Assembly (NCBI RefSeq): GCF_003121705.1
Contig: NZ_PYHR01000002.1
Span: 2,170,001 to 2,234,000 of the forward strand
Source: Serinibacter arcticus
GTDB taxonomy: Bacteria > Actinomycetota > Actinomycetes > Actinomycetales > Beutenbergiaceae
Length of the DNA: 64,000 bases
Direction: 5' to 3'
Shown here piece by piece: positions 36,201 to 42,660 of the stretch. Numbering within the stretch: the stretch's first letter is position 1; every line of letters starts with the position of its first letter. A program made the translations under genes and the position numbers. The notes beneath the pieces are model-generated. The model was not told the origin of the DNA. It saw only the letters and a list, made by a program, of their open reading frames with translations, and did not search any database.

Positions 36201-37535
36201 GGAACGCAGTGCCAGGCGATCTCCGGCGCGACGCTCGCCTGGGGCGTCAAGGAGAGCTTCCGGAACTACATCGCCGGTCCGATCGCGAACGGCTCGTGGA
36301 CCGTCTCCGGCATCACCGACACCGTCGGCACCTTCGGCTGGAGCGGCGGCGCCGGCACGTACTCCCCCGACGCCACCACCGGTGAGGCAGCCTTCACCGG
36401 CGGTGTCTTCTTCAGCGGCCACGGCGGTCAGCTGGAGATCGACCTCGCCAACCTCCGCGTCCAGGTGACGGGTGCCGGTACCGGCATCCTGCTCGCCGAC
36501 GTCACGAGCAAGTCGCTGGCCGGGGTCGTCACCGACGTCGCGGCCGTGCCGTTCGCGACGCTCGCGTTCACCACGGCGCCGACGATCGGCGCGTTCGAGG
36601 TCGCGGCAGCGAGCGCCACGCTCACGAGCGCCGGCTCCGACGCGTTCGCCGGCTTCTACCCCGCCGGCACCGCGCTCGACCCGGTCGCCTTCAACCTCCC
36701 GCTGGGCGCAGCCACCCCGTGCGTCCCGCCGACGGACGTCGACCCCGTCCAGGCCGGCACGGGCCCCAACGGTCCCGGCACGACGCCTCCCGGCACGGGT
36801 GGCGCGGGCAACGGCGCCGGCAGCGGCGCGGGTTCCACCCCCGCCGGCGGCTCCGGCTCCACCCCGGCCTCGGCCGCGGAGAAGTGCGTCGCCCAGGGCG
36901 TGGGCGGCGGCTCGCTGAGCTGGGGCGTCAAGTCCAGCTTCCGCACGTACGTCACCGGCCCGATCGCCGGCGGCAGCATCTCGACGTCGGGCGTCAGCCA
37001 GTCCGGCGGGGTCTTCGTGTGGGGCGGCGGTTCGGGTGCATACAACGAGGACGCGAACAAGGGCCGCGTCGGCTACTCCGGCGCCGTCTCGTTCACCGGC
37101 CACGGTGGGCAGCTCGACCTGCGGATCAGCAACCCGCGCGTCCAGGTCAACGGCACCGGCTCCGCCGCGCTCATCGCCGACATCACCTCGAAGGGCCTCA
37201 ACGCCCCCGACGTGGCGAAGAACGGCGTGGTCATCGCGAGCCTCTCGCTCCCGTCGTCCACGACGAGCAACGGCTCGATCGCCTGGAACGGCGCCTCGGC
37301 CACGCTCACGGCAGCCGGCGCCGAGGCGTTCGGCGGCTTCTACCAGGCCGGCGCGGCGATGGACCCGGTGACCTTCTCCTTCCCGCTCGGCGGCGAGGTC
37401 GAGTGCACCTCGAGCACCGGCACGCTGGCGGCCACCGGCGCCGACGGCGCCACCACGGCGGCCCTCGGCGCGATGCTCCTGATGCTCGCGGGCGCGATCC
37501 TCGTGGCCGCGCGTCGCCGGAGCACGACGGCGTAG
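33300..37535 (+). CDS. htaA: HtaA-type heme-binding cell-wall protein, multidomain
   Basis: 1411 residues. Signal peptide (about 1-38), then HtaA domain 1 (about 42-200; LTWGVKESFRSYI) and two bacterial Ig-like repeats (about 205-395; VALTATVTPADAAG twice). Two nearly identical 170-residue units follow (399-568, 569-738; YVVFGGFAETWKPSAGAAG), then a divergent relative (about 740-865), an IPT-like segment, HtaA domain 2 (about 970-1140; LAWGVKESFRNYI), a Gly/Pro/Thr linker and HtaA domain 3 (about 1196-1365; LSWGVKSSFRTYV). The end has LAATG (about 1376), a hydrophobic helix and ARRRS, a sorting signal of the LAXTG type used by class E sortases. The GTG at 33300 follows CGGAGG. HtaA domains bind heme; the protein probably captures heme and passes it to HmuT. 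Confidence 0.92.
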   Translation: MSSTAPSRTAPRRRTLASVVVAALVAAVTLVAGAVPAAAAPAEVSGATLTWGVKESFRSYITSPIAHGSASAIGVAGTGPWTWSNGSGSTDTGSTVADADFSGGVSFTGHDGALDVRLTNPRVVVEGGSGTLYLDSYSKAMDGTVSEQSDIAFATLAVPAPVNDGASLTFSGVGATLTAAGSTAFATFYPAGTALDPLSFVLPYEVQASATTTVLTSSVNPSAVGQEVALTATVTPADAAGQVTFRDGTTTLTSVPVAGGSATLTTAGLAEGSRSVTAEFVPADAAFTGSTSAPLAQLVQAAAPIATTTTLSATPAAVSVGAPVALTATVTPADAAGSVEFLDGATSLGRATVAGGRAATSTTALTAGSHDLTAVFTPAGTTHAASTSAVATVVVSAVVDPEPVLDPAIEVFLADGTTPYTGQPVHDGESLVVKGSGFDPEANVGGRGVPIPNTLPQGTYVVFGGFAETWKPSAGAAGSARKVVSQKWALAESVLDQVPTNFQGAIRPQWVEITDEGDFTATLAVSAPTATPALPTNPVYGVYTYAAGGVVNADQELTVPVNYQGEKPVDPEPVLDPAIEVFLADGTTPYTGQPVHDGESLVVKGSGFDPEANVGGRGVPIPNTLPQGTYVVFGGFAETWKPSAGAAGSARKVVSQKWALAESVLDQVPTNFQGAIRPQWVEITDEGDFTATLAVSAPTATPALPTNPVYGVYTYAAGGVVNADQELTVPVNYQGEKPVDPVADPKITVTPSTDLDPAVANVLEVSGTGFVGAGAANGAYVLVGESSVWNGVGALPSAGWLTQIHVPAAQVVDGAFTARVTVPADTLDPTKSYQVATSAAHWLSVTDRTLDAFAPITVTVPETPQPATPTVSVSDGVRQGSSATFTGAGFGANEVVSGVVNSDPVNLGTQVADASGNVTFAWAVPADFATGAHTVTLTDAAGASGSTTFQVAAAVTPPVTPPVTPPVGTQCQAISGATLAWGVKESFRNYIAGPIANGSWTVSGITDTVGTFGWSGGAGTYSPDATTGEAAFTGGVFFSGHGGQLEIDLANLRVQVTGAGTGILLADVTSKSLAGVVTDVAAVPFATLAFTTAPTIGAFEVAAASATLTSAGSDAFAGFYPAGTALDPVAFNLPLGAATPCVPPTDVDPVQAGTGPNGPGTTPPGTGGAGNGAGSGAGSTPAGGSGSTPASAAEKCVAQGVGGGSLSWGVKSSFRTYVTGPIAGGSISTSGVSQSGGVFVWGGGSGAYNEDANKGRVGYSGAVSFTGHGGQLDLRISNPRVQVNGTGSAALIADITSKGLNAPDVAKNGVVIASLSLPSSTTSNGSIAWNGASATLTAAGAEAFGGFYQAGAAMDPVTFSFPLGGEVECTSSTGTLAATGADGATTAALGAMLLMLAGAILVAARRRSTTA
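34494..35513 (+). repeat. Tandem 510-bp duplication within htaA
   Basis: Units 34494-35003 and 35004-35513 are 510 bases each and appear identical apart from a synonymous change in one Glu codon (GAA at about 34584, GAG at the matching place). Each encodes 170 residues beginning VDPEPVLDPAIEVFLADG. Such identity at synonymous sites indicates a recent duplication or gene conversion, or a possible assembly duplication. Confidence 0.95.
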
Positions 37536-37547
37536 CGCACACCCAGC

Positions 37548-37597
37548 ACGACGACGGCGGCCGCTCACCCCTCGGGGTGGGCGGCCGCCGTCGTCGT
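37548..37597 (+). terminator. Strong hairpin terminator of htaA
   Basis: 24-base arms at 37548-37571 and 37574-37597 pair with one mismatch; the stem contains ACGACGGCGGCCGC and closes on CCCTCGGG. It starts 12 bases after the htaA stop. There is no T run, as is common for actinobacterial terminators. Confidence 0.8.
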
Positions 37598-37625
37598 CCC
37601 TCGCCCGTGCCCACCGCCCGGCGCG

Positions 37626-37843
37626 GACCGCGCCCCTCTGGTCGCCACCACGCCCGACCGCGCCCTTGTGGTCGCAATCCTGCGAGTGAAGCGACCACAA
37701 GGGCGCGGTCGCCGTCGTCGCACCCGACCGCGCCCCCGTGGTCGCCACCACCGCCCGACCGCGCCCTTGTGGTCGCAATCCTGCGAGTGAAGCGACCACA
37801 CGGACGCGCTCGACCCACCACCGCGACCACAAGGGCGCGGTCG
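37626..37843. repeat. Hairpin repeat cluster (second repeat family)
   Basis: Repeated 21-base arms with core GACCGCGCCCTTGTGGTCGC. A perfect hairpin has arms 37655-37675 and 37691-37711 around the 15-base loop AATCCTGCGAGTGAA. A second copy has left arm 37756-37776, the same loop, and a right arm with three changes (37792-37812). An extra intact right arm lies at 37823-37843, and variant left arms occur near 37626 and 37724. The 396-base gap between htaA and the next gene holds this cluster and the htaA terminator, and no gene. The core differs from the 22-bp family. Confidence 0.92.
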
Positions 37844-37931
37844 TGCCCGCCGCGCGCGCTCCGGGGACCGCGACCCCGCCGTCGCGACGTGAACCTTCAC
37901 ACCGCTGCGGACCCTCCGTAACGTCGACGGC

Positions 37932-38912
37932 ATGACGTTCATCGGATTCCACGCCTCCCACGAGCAGGTCCCACCGAGCGCGCTCCTGGAAGCGGTGGTC
38001 GAGGCCGAGCGGGTCGGGTTCGACGGCGCGTTCAGCGCCGACCACCTCGCGCCGTGGACGCCGCAGCAGGGTGAGTCAGGAAGCACGCTGGCCTGGATGG
38101 GCGCGGCGCTGGCCTCGACGCGGTACTCGATCGGTGCCGTCGCGACGCCGGGCTACCGCTACCACCCGGTCGTCGTCGCCCACGCGATCGCGACCTGGGG
38201 CGAGATGTTCCCCGGCCGCTATTTCGCCGCGCTCGGCAGCGGCGAGCTGCTCAACGAGCACGTCATCGGCGGCGAGTGGCCGAGCAAGGACGAGCGCACC
38301 GCCCGCCTCGGCGAGACCCAGGACGTCATCCGCCGCCTGCTGGCGGGCGGCGAGGTCAGCCACGACGGCCGCATCACGGTCGACCGCGCGCGCCTGTGGA
38401 GCCTCCCGTCCGTCATCCCGCCCCTGATGGCGACGGCGACCAGCACCGCCACCGCGGCGTGGGCCGCCGGCTGGGCCGAGGGTCTCGTGACCGTGGGCAC
38501 GAGCGCCGAGGAGGTCGCGCCGATCCTCGACGCCTACCGCTCCGCCGGCGGCACCGGACCGGCCTCGGTCCAGGTGCACGTCGCGCACGCCGCGTCCGAG
38601 CAGGCCACCTCCGACCTCGTCCGCGACCAGTGGTTGCACGGCGTGATCACGCCGCCGCGGATCTGGGACGTCGCGATGCCCGAGGACTTCGCCGGCCTCG
38701 CCGGCGACCCGACCGACGCCGAGCTGCGGCGCGGCGTCGTCGCCTCGGCCGACCTCACCGAGATCGTCGAGCGCGTGGCGGCCACGGTCGCCGTCGGGTT
38801 CGACCGCGTCTACGTCCACGAGATCTCGCGCGACCAGCGGGGCTACCTCGCGAGCTGGGCGCCCGAGCTCCTGCGCACGCTGCGCCCCCTCCTGGAGGGG
38901 TCGAACCGATGA
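37932..38912 (+). CDS. Non-F420 flavin-dependent oxidoreductase of the TIGR03885 type
   Basis: 326-residue luciferase-like enzyme of the subgroup I associate with TIGR03885: starts FIGFHASHEQVPPS, then GFDGAFSADHLAPW, GYRYHPVVVAHAIATWGEMF and ALGSGELLNEHVIGG. Its stop overlaps the start of the GH13 gene by four bases, which is the family's usual genomic partner. Reaction unknown. Starts 88 bases after a hairpin repeat cluster. Confidence 0.88.
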   Translation: MTFIGFHASHEQVPPSALLEAVVEAERVGFDGAFSADHLAPWTPQQGESGSTLAWMGAALASTRYSIGAVATPGYRYHPVVVAHAIATWGEMFPGRYFAALGSGELLNEHVIGGEWPSKDERTARLGETQDVIRRLLAGGEVSHDGRITVDRARLWSLPSVIPPLMATATSTATAAWAAGWAEGLVTVGTSAEEVAPILDAYRSAGGTGPASVQVHVAHAASEQATSDLVRDQWLHGVITPPRIWDVAMPEDFAGLAGDPTDAELRRGVVASADLTEIVERVAATVAVGFDRVYVHEISRDQRGYLASWAPELLRTLRPLLEGSNR

Positions 38913-40567
38913 GACGGTCCGACGCGAGCGACCTGTGGTGGAAGAACGCCGTCATCTACTGCCTCGACGTGAAGCAGTACCTCGACGACGACGCCGACGG
39001 CAGCGGTGACCTGCAGGGTCTCGTGCGCCGCGTGGACTACCTGGCCGAGCTCGGCGTCAGCTGCCTGTGGCTGATGCCGATCTACACGACGCCCGGCCGC
39101 GACGGCGGGTACGACGTCGCCGACTTCTACGGCATCGACCCCGCGCTCGGAACGCACGGCGACCTGGTGGAGGTCATCCGGACCGCGCGCGACCGCGGGA
39201 TCCGGGTCATCCTCGATCTCCTGGTCAACCACACCTCCGACCGCCACCCGTGGTTCGTCAACGCGCGACGCAGCCGGAACTCGCGCTACCGGGACTTCTA
39301 CATCTGGTCCGACGAGGTGCCGCCGGACGCCCCGGAGACGATGTTCCCCGGCGAGGAGGACGGCGTCTGGGAGTGGGACGAGAAGACCGAGCAGTACTAC
39401 TCGCACAGCTTCTACCACCACCAGCCCGACCTGAACGTGGAGAACCCGAAGGTCCGCGACGAGCTCGCGAAGGTCATCGGGTTCTGGCTCGAGGTGGGCG
39501 TCTCGGGGTTCCGGGTCGACGCCGTGCCGTCGTTCGTCTCCCGGACCGACGGCGACAGCGGCACGTCCGAGCGCGACCACCGCGTGCTGCAGTCGCTGCG
39601 GCAGTTCGCCCAGCGCCGCTCCGCCGAGGCCATGCTGCTCGGCGAGGTCAACCTCCCCTACGACGAGCAGAAGGCCTACTTCGGGAGCGACGGCGACGGT
39701 GAGCTCCACATGCAGTTCGACTTCGTGGCCAACCAGGCGCTGTACCTCTCGCTCGCCCGCCACGATCCCGGGCCCCTGATCACGGCGCTCCAGAGCCGGC
39801 CGGAGCTCGCCGCCGAGGCGCAGTGGGGCATCTTCGTGCGCAACCACGACGAGCTCACGCTCGACCAGCTCAGCGACGCCGAGCGCCGGGAGGTGTTCGA
39901 CGCGTTCGGACCGCAGGAGGACCACCAGGTCTACGGGCGCGGCCTGCGTCGTCGGCTCCCCCCGATGATGGACGGCGACCCGCGCCGCGTCCGGATGATC
40001 TACAGCCTGATGTTCTCGCTGCCCGGCACCCCGGTGCTGTTCTACGGCGAGGAGATCGGGATGGGCGAGAACCTGGACATCGACGGGCGGATGGCCGTGC
40101 GCACGCCGATGCAGTGGAACCACGACGGCGGGTTCTCGCTGGCGCCGCCGTCGCGCCACGCGACGGCGATGACGTCGGGCGCGTACGGACCACGGCACGT
40201 GAACGTCGAGGAGCAGATCAGCGACCCGGACTCGCTCCTGCACTTCGTGAGGAGCCTCGCCCAGACCTACCGGCGCTCACCCGAGATCGGCTGGGGCGAG
40301 CTCGCGGTGCTCGATCCCGGGTGCGACGGCGTGCTCGTGCACTCGTGCGACTCGGACGTCGGCCGGTTCGTCGGGGTTCACAGCTTCGCCGACGAGCCGC
40401 GCACCGTGCGGTTCGACCTCGGGGAGGAGCCGGACGGCGTCTCCCTCGTGTGCCTGGCGGACGGGTCCACGTTCGAGCCGCTGGACGGCGTGGTGGAGCT
40501 CGACCTCGCGGCGTACGGCGCGCGACGGCTGCGGGTGTGCCGGCCCGGGGACCAGCGGCTCCGCTGA
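38909..40567 (+). CDS. GH13 alpha-amylase family enzyme, trehalose-synthase-like
   Basis: 552 residues, GH13 barrel close to trehalose synthase (maltose isomerase). All four conserved regions are present: DLLVNHTSD; GFRVDAVPS with nucleophile Asp204; LLGEVNL with acid Glu246; FVRNHDEL with Asp314. The QPDLNVENPKVRDEL and MFSLPGTPVLFYGEEIGMGE segments also fit this group. The C-terminal beta domain is short and no maltokinase domain is fused. Cytoplasmic (no signal). ATG at 38909 overlaps the oxidoreductase stop. Acts on alpha-glucosides; trehalose/maltose interconversion is the best guess. Confidence 0.88.
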   Translation: MRRSDASDLWWKNAVIYCLDVKQYLDDDADGSGDLQGLVRRVDYLAELGVSCLWLMPIYTTPGRDGGYDVADFYGIDPALGTHGDLVEVIRTARDRGIRVILDLLVNHTSDRHPWFVNARRSRNSRYRDFYIWSDEVPPDAPETMFPGEEDGVWEWDEKTEQYYSHSFYHHQPDLNVENPKVRDELAKVIGFWLEVGVSGFRVDAVPSFVSRTDGDSGTSERDHRVLQSLRQFAQRRSAEAMLLGEVNLPYDEQKAYFGSDGDGELHMQFDFVANQALYLSLARHDPGPLITALQSRPELAAEAQWGIFVRNHDELTLDQLSDAERREVFDAFGPQEDHQVYGRGLRRRLPPMMDGDPRRVRMIYSLMFSLPGTPVLFYGEEIGMGENLDIDGRMAVRTPMQWNHDGGFSLAPPSRHATAMTSGAYGPRHVNVEEQISDPDSLLHFVRSLAQTYRRSPEIGWGELAVLDPGCDGVLVHSCDSDVGRFVGVHSFADEPRTVRFDLGEEPDGVSLVCLADGSTFEPLDGVVELDLAAYGARRLRVCRPGDQRLR

Positions 40568-40626
40568 CGTCGGGGACGCACCTCCCCACCCTGCCCACGA
40601 GGCCCGCCGCGTGCCACGATGTGCGC

Positions 40627-41325
40627 ATGGGAACCCCGCCGCACGACGACGACCTCGGCACCGCTGGCGGCACGTCGCCCGGCTCGGTCGGCGGTCCCGG
40701 CAGCAGCCGCAGCACCGGCGGCCCGACGACCGCCCCCGCAGGCACGGCCGGGACGACCGGTGCGTTCGCCCCGACGCGGGGTGACCGCGCCGCGGCCTGG
40801 TTCACCCACGCGGGCAAGGTCACGGTCATCGCGCTGATCGCCGTCGCCGTCCTCATCGCGGTCTACCTGGCCGCCTCGGCCTTCCTGCCGCGGTGGTGGG
40901 CGCAGGTGATCGGCCGTCAGGTCGACGGGAGCATGGGGCAGGGCACGGCCTGGGGCCTGTTCTACGGCTTCCTGTTCACGCTGGTGCCGGTGCTCGTCGT
41001 GTCGCTGGTCCGGCGGCGGTGGGCGCAGACCTGGAAGGCCCGCGTCATCATCGTGGTCGTCGCGCTCCTGATCGCCCTCCCGAACTGGCTCACGCTGTGG
41101 ATCGTCCTCGGCGGGAGCAACGCCGCCCACGCGGGCGAGCGGATCCTCGACGTCCAGGCCCCCGGTTTCCGCGCCGCGACCCTCATGGGCGCGATCGCCG
41201 GGCTGCTCATCGGGCTGACCCTGACGTTCACGGCGGTGTGGGTGCGTCGGCGTCGCCAGGCGTTCGCCCAGCGCGAGGCTGCGCTCACGGCTCGCGAGGC
41301 CGCGCTGGGTGAGCCGCCGCGCTGA
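40627..41325 (+). CDS. Conserved membrane protein of unknown function
   Basis: 232 residues. A disordered N-terminus of about 55 residues rich in Gly, Thr, Ser and Pro is followed by four hydrophobic segments (about 65-88, 111-128, 139-157 and 183-204). A charged C-terminal helix contains the repeat REAALTAREAALGE. Permease-like topology but no transporter motif recognised. The ATG at 40627 is chosen over an in-frame GTG six bases earlier. Convergent with ybaK three bases away. Confidence 0.75.
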   Translation: MGTPPHDDDLGTAGGTSPGSVGGPGSSRSTGGPTTAPAGTAGTTGAFAPTRGDRAAAWFTHAGKVTVIALIAVAVLIAVYLAASAFLPRWWAQVIGRQVDGSMGQGTAWGLFYGFLFTLVPVLVVSLVRRRWAQTWKARVIIVVVALLIALPNWLTLWIVLGGSNAAHAGERILDVQAPGFRAATLMGAIAGLLIGLTLTFTAVWVRRRRQAFAQREAALTAREAALGEPPR

Positions 41326-41328
41326 CCG

Positions 41329-41814
41329 CTACGGCTTGCCGATGTCGCCGTACTCCCCGCCCGTGACCCGGAGCAGGTCGTCCGGCGCGAGCTCGATGTC
41401 GAACCCGCGCCGGCCGCCCGAGACGAGGATCGTCTCCTGCAGGATCGCGGTGGAGTCGAGCACGAGGCGGTGCGCGAGCTTCTGACCGAGCGGCGAGATC
41501 CCGCCCACCACGTAGCCGGTGCGTCGCTGCGCGAGGGTCGGGTCGGCCATCGCCGCCCGCTTGCCCCCGACGGCGCGAGCCACCTCCTTGAGGTCGACCT
41601 GCCCCGAGACCGGGGCGACGGCGACGACCAGCTCGCCGTCGACGTCGACCATCAGCGTCTTGTAGACGCGCTCGGGCTCGATGCCGAGCTTCTCGGAGGC
41701 CTCGAGGCCGAACGAGGCCGCGCGCGGGTCGTGGTCGTAGAGGTGGGCGACGAAGTCGACGTCGGCCTGCTGAAGGGTGACCGTCGCGGGCGTCCCGGGT
41801 GCCGTGGTGCTCAC
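41329..41814 (-). CDS. ybaK: Cys-tRNA(Pro)/Cys-tRNA(Cys) deacylase
   Basis: 161-residue YbaK/EbsC family protein that hydrolyses mischarged Cys-tRNA(Pro). Family motifs are YKTLMVDVDGELVVAVAPV with the conserved Lys, DLKEVARAVGGKRAAMADP and the GYVVGGISPLGQK block, typical of this family. Length normal. GTG or ATG choice: the ATG at 41814 begins STTAPGTPATVTLQQ and leaves a 44-base gap to the divergent DUF2993 gene. Confidence 0.93.
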   Translation of the reverse strand: MSTTAPGTPATVTLQQADVDFVAHLYDHDPRAASFGLEASEKLGIEPERVYKTLMVDVDGELVVAVAPVSGQVDLKEVARAVGGKRAAMADPTLAQRRTGYVVGGISPLGQKLAHRLVLDSTAILQETILVSGGRRGFDIELAPDDLLRVTGGEYGDIGKP

Positions 41815-41858
41815 GGACCCAGCCTGCCGGATGGCGCGGGCTCGCGTAGCGTCACCCC

Positions 41859-42623
41859 GTGAGCATCCTCGACGGCGCCTCGTCCCGTCCCGCGTCCCAG
41901 CCCCGTCGCCGACACGGACGAGGCCGCGGCCTCGTGGTCGCGATCGTGGCGCTCCTCCTCCTGGTCGGGATCGCGGTCGTCGTCGACCGGGTCGTGAACG
42001 ACCGTGTCGAGGCGGGCGTGGCGGAGAACCTCGCCGCGTCCTACGCGGGTGAGGACGTCGATCTCACCATCGGCGGCTTCCCGTTCCTGACCCAGCTCGC
42101 GAGCGGGACCTTCCGGGACGTCGAGCTCACCGCCGCCTCGGCGGTGTACGAGGGCTACACGCTGACCGACCTGGACGCTCGCGCGACGGACCTCCCCTAC
42201 GACGTCGCCACCCAGGTGCTGGGTCGCGCGGGGACGGTCTCGGCGACGGCGACCATCCCGACGGCGACGCTGGAGTCCCTCGCGGCGACCCAGCTCGCCG
42301 ACGCCGACCTCACGCTCACGACGCGCGACGGCGCTCTCGTCGCCGGCACCGAGGTGCTCGGCGGGCTGACGGTCGACATCGGGTTGCTGCCTCGGGCCGC
42401 GGACGGTCAGATCGCCGTCGACATCGGCACCGTGAGCATCGCCGGGTTCGAGGTGCCGCTGGACCAGCTGCCCGCCGGGCTGGCCGATCGTCTCACCGAC
42501 ATCCGCATCGACCTCCCCGGCCTGCCGGCGGGTCTCGGGCTCACGTCGCTCGAGGTCGTCGAGACGGGAGTTCGCGCCACGGTCGAGGGCGTCGACGTCG
42601 ACCTCGCCGAGGCCGCCGCCTGA
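41859..42623 (+). CDS. DUF2993 (LmeA-type) exported lipid-binding protein
   Basis: 254 residues with an N-terminal basic stretch and single membrane anchor or signal (about 25-44, LVVAIVALLLLVGIAVVV). Then the DUF2993 domain: ENLAASYAGEDVDLTIGGFPFLTQ and later GLTSLEVVETGVRATVEG. The mycobacterial relative LmeA is a cell-envelope protein required for lipomannan maturation and binds phospholipids; a similar envelope role is inferred. GTG start at 41859. Confidence 0.85.
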   Translation: MSILDGASSRPASQPRRRHGRGRGLVVAIVALLLLVGIAVVVDRVVNDRVEAGVAENLAASYAGEDVDLTIGGFPFLTQLASGTFRDVELTAASAVYEGYTLTDLDARATDLPYDVATQVLGRAGTVSATATIPTATLESLAATQLADADLTLTTRDGALVAGTEVLGGLTVDIGLLPRAADGQIAVDIGTVSIAGFEVPLDQLPAGLADRLTDIRIDLPGLPAGLGLTSLEVVETGVRATVEGVDVDLAEAAA

Positions 42624-42660
42624 CCGCCCCGGCCCAGCGGCCGGACCGGCCGCACCGGCC

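Noticed and set aside
37620-37850. Small protein genes with repeated LWSLHSQDCDHKG-like sequence across the hairpin cluster
   Set aside because: This is the translation of the hairpin repeat itself; there is no ribosome-binding site and frames change between copies.
33150-38045. A 1631-codon open frame on the minus strand opposite htaA
   Set aside because: It is a by-product of GC-rich codon use: its translation is Gly/Arg/Asp-rich without domains, and it runs antisense to a clearly recognisable heme-binding protein. Similar long antisense frames opposite mrpA, the adhesins and the ABC genes were rejected for the same reason.
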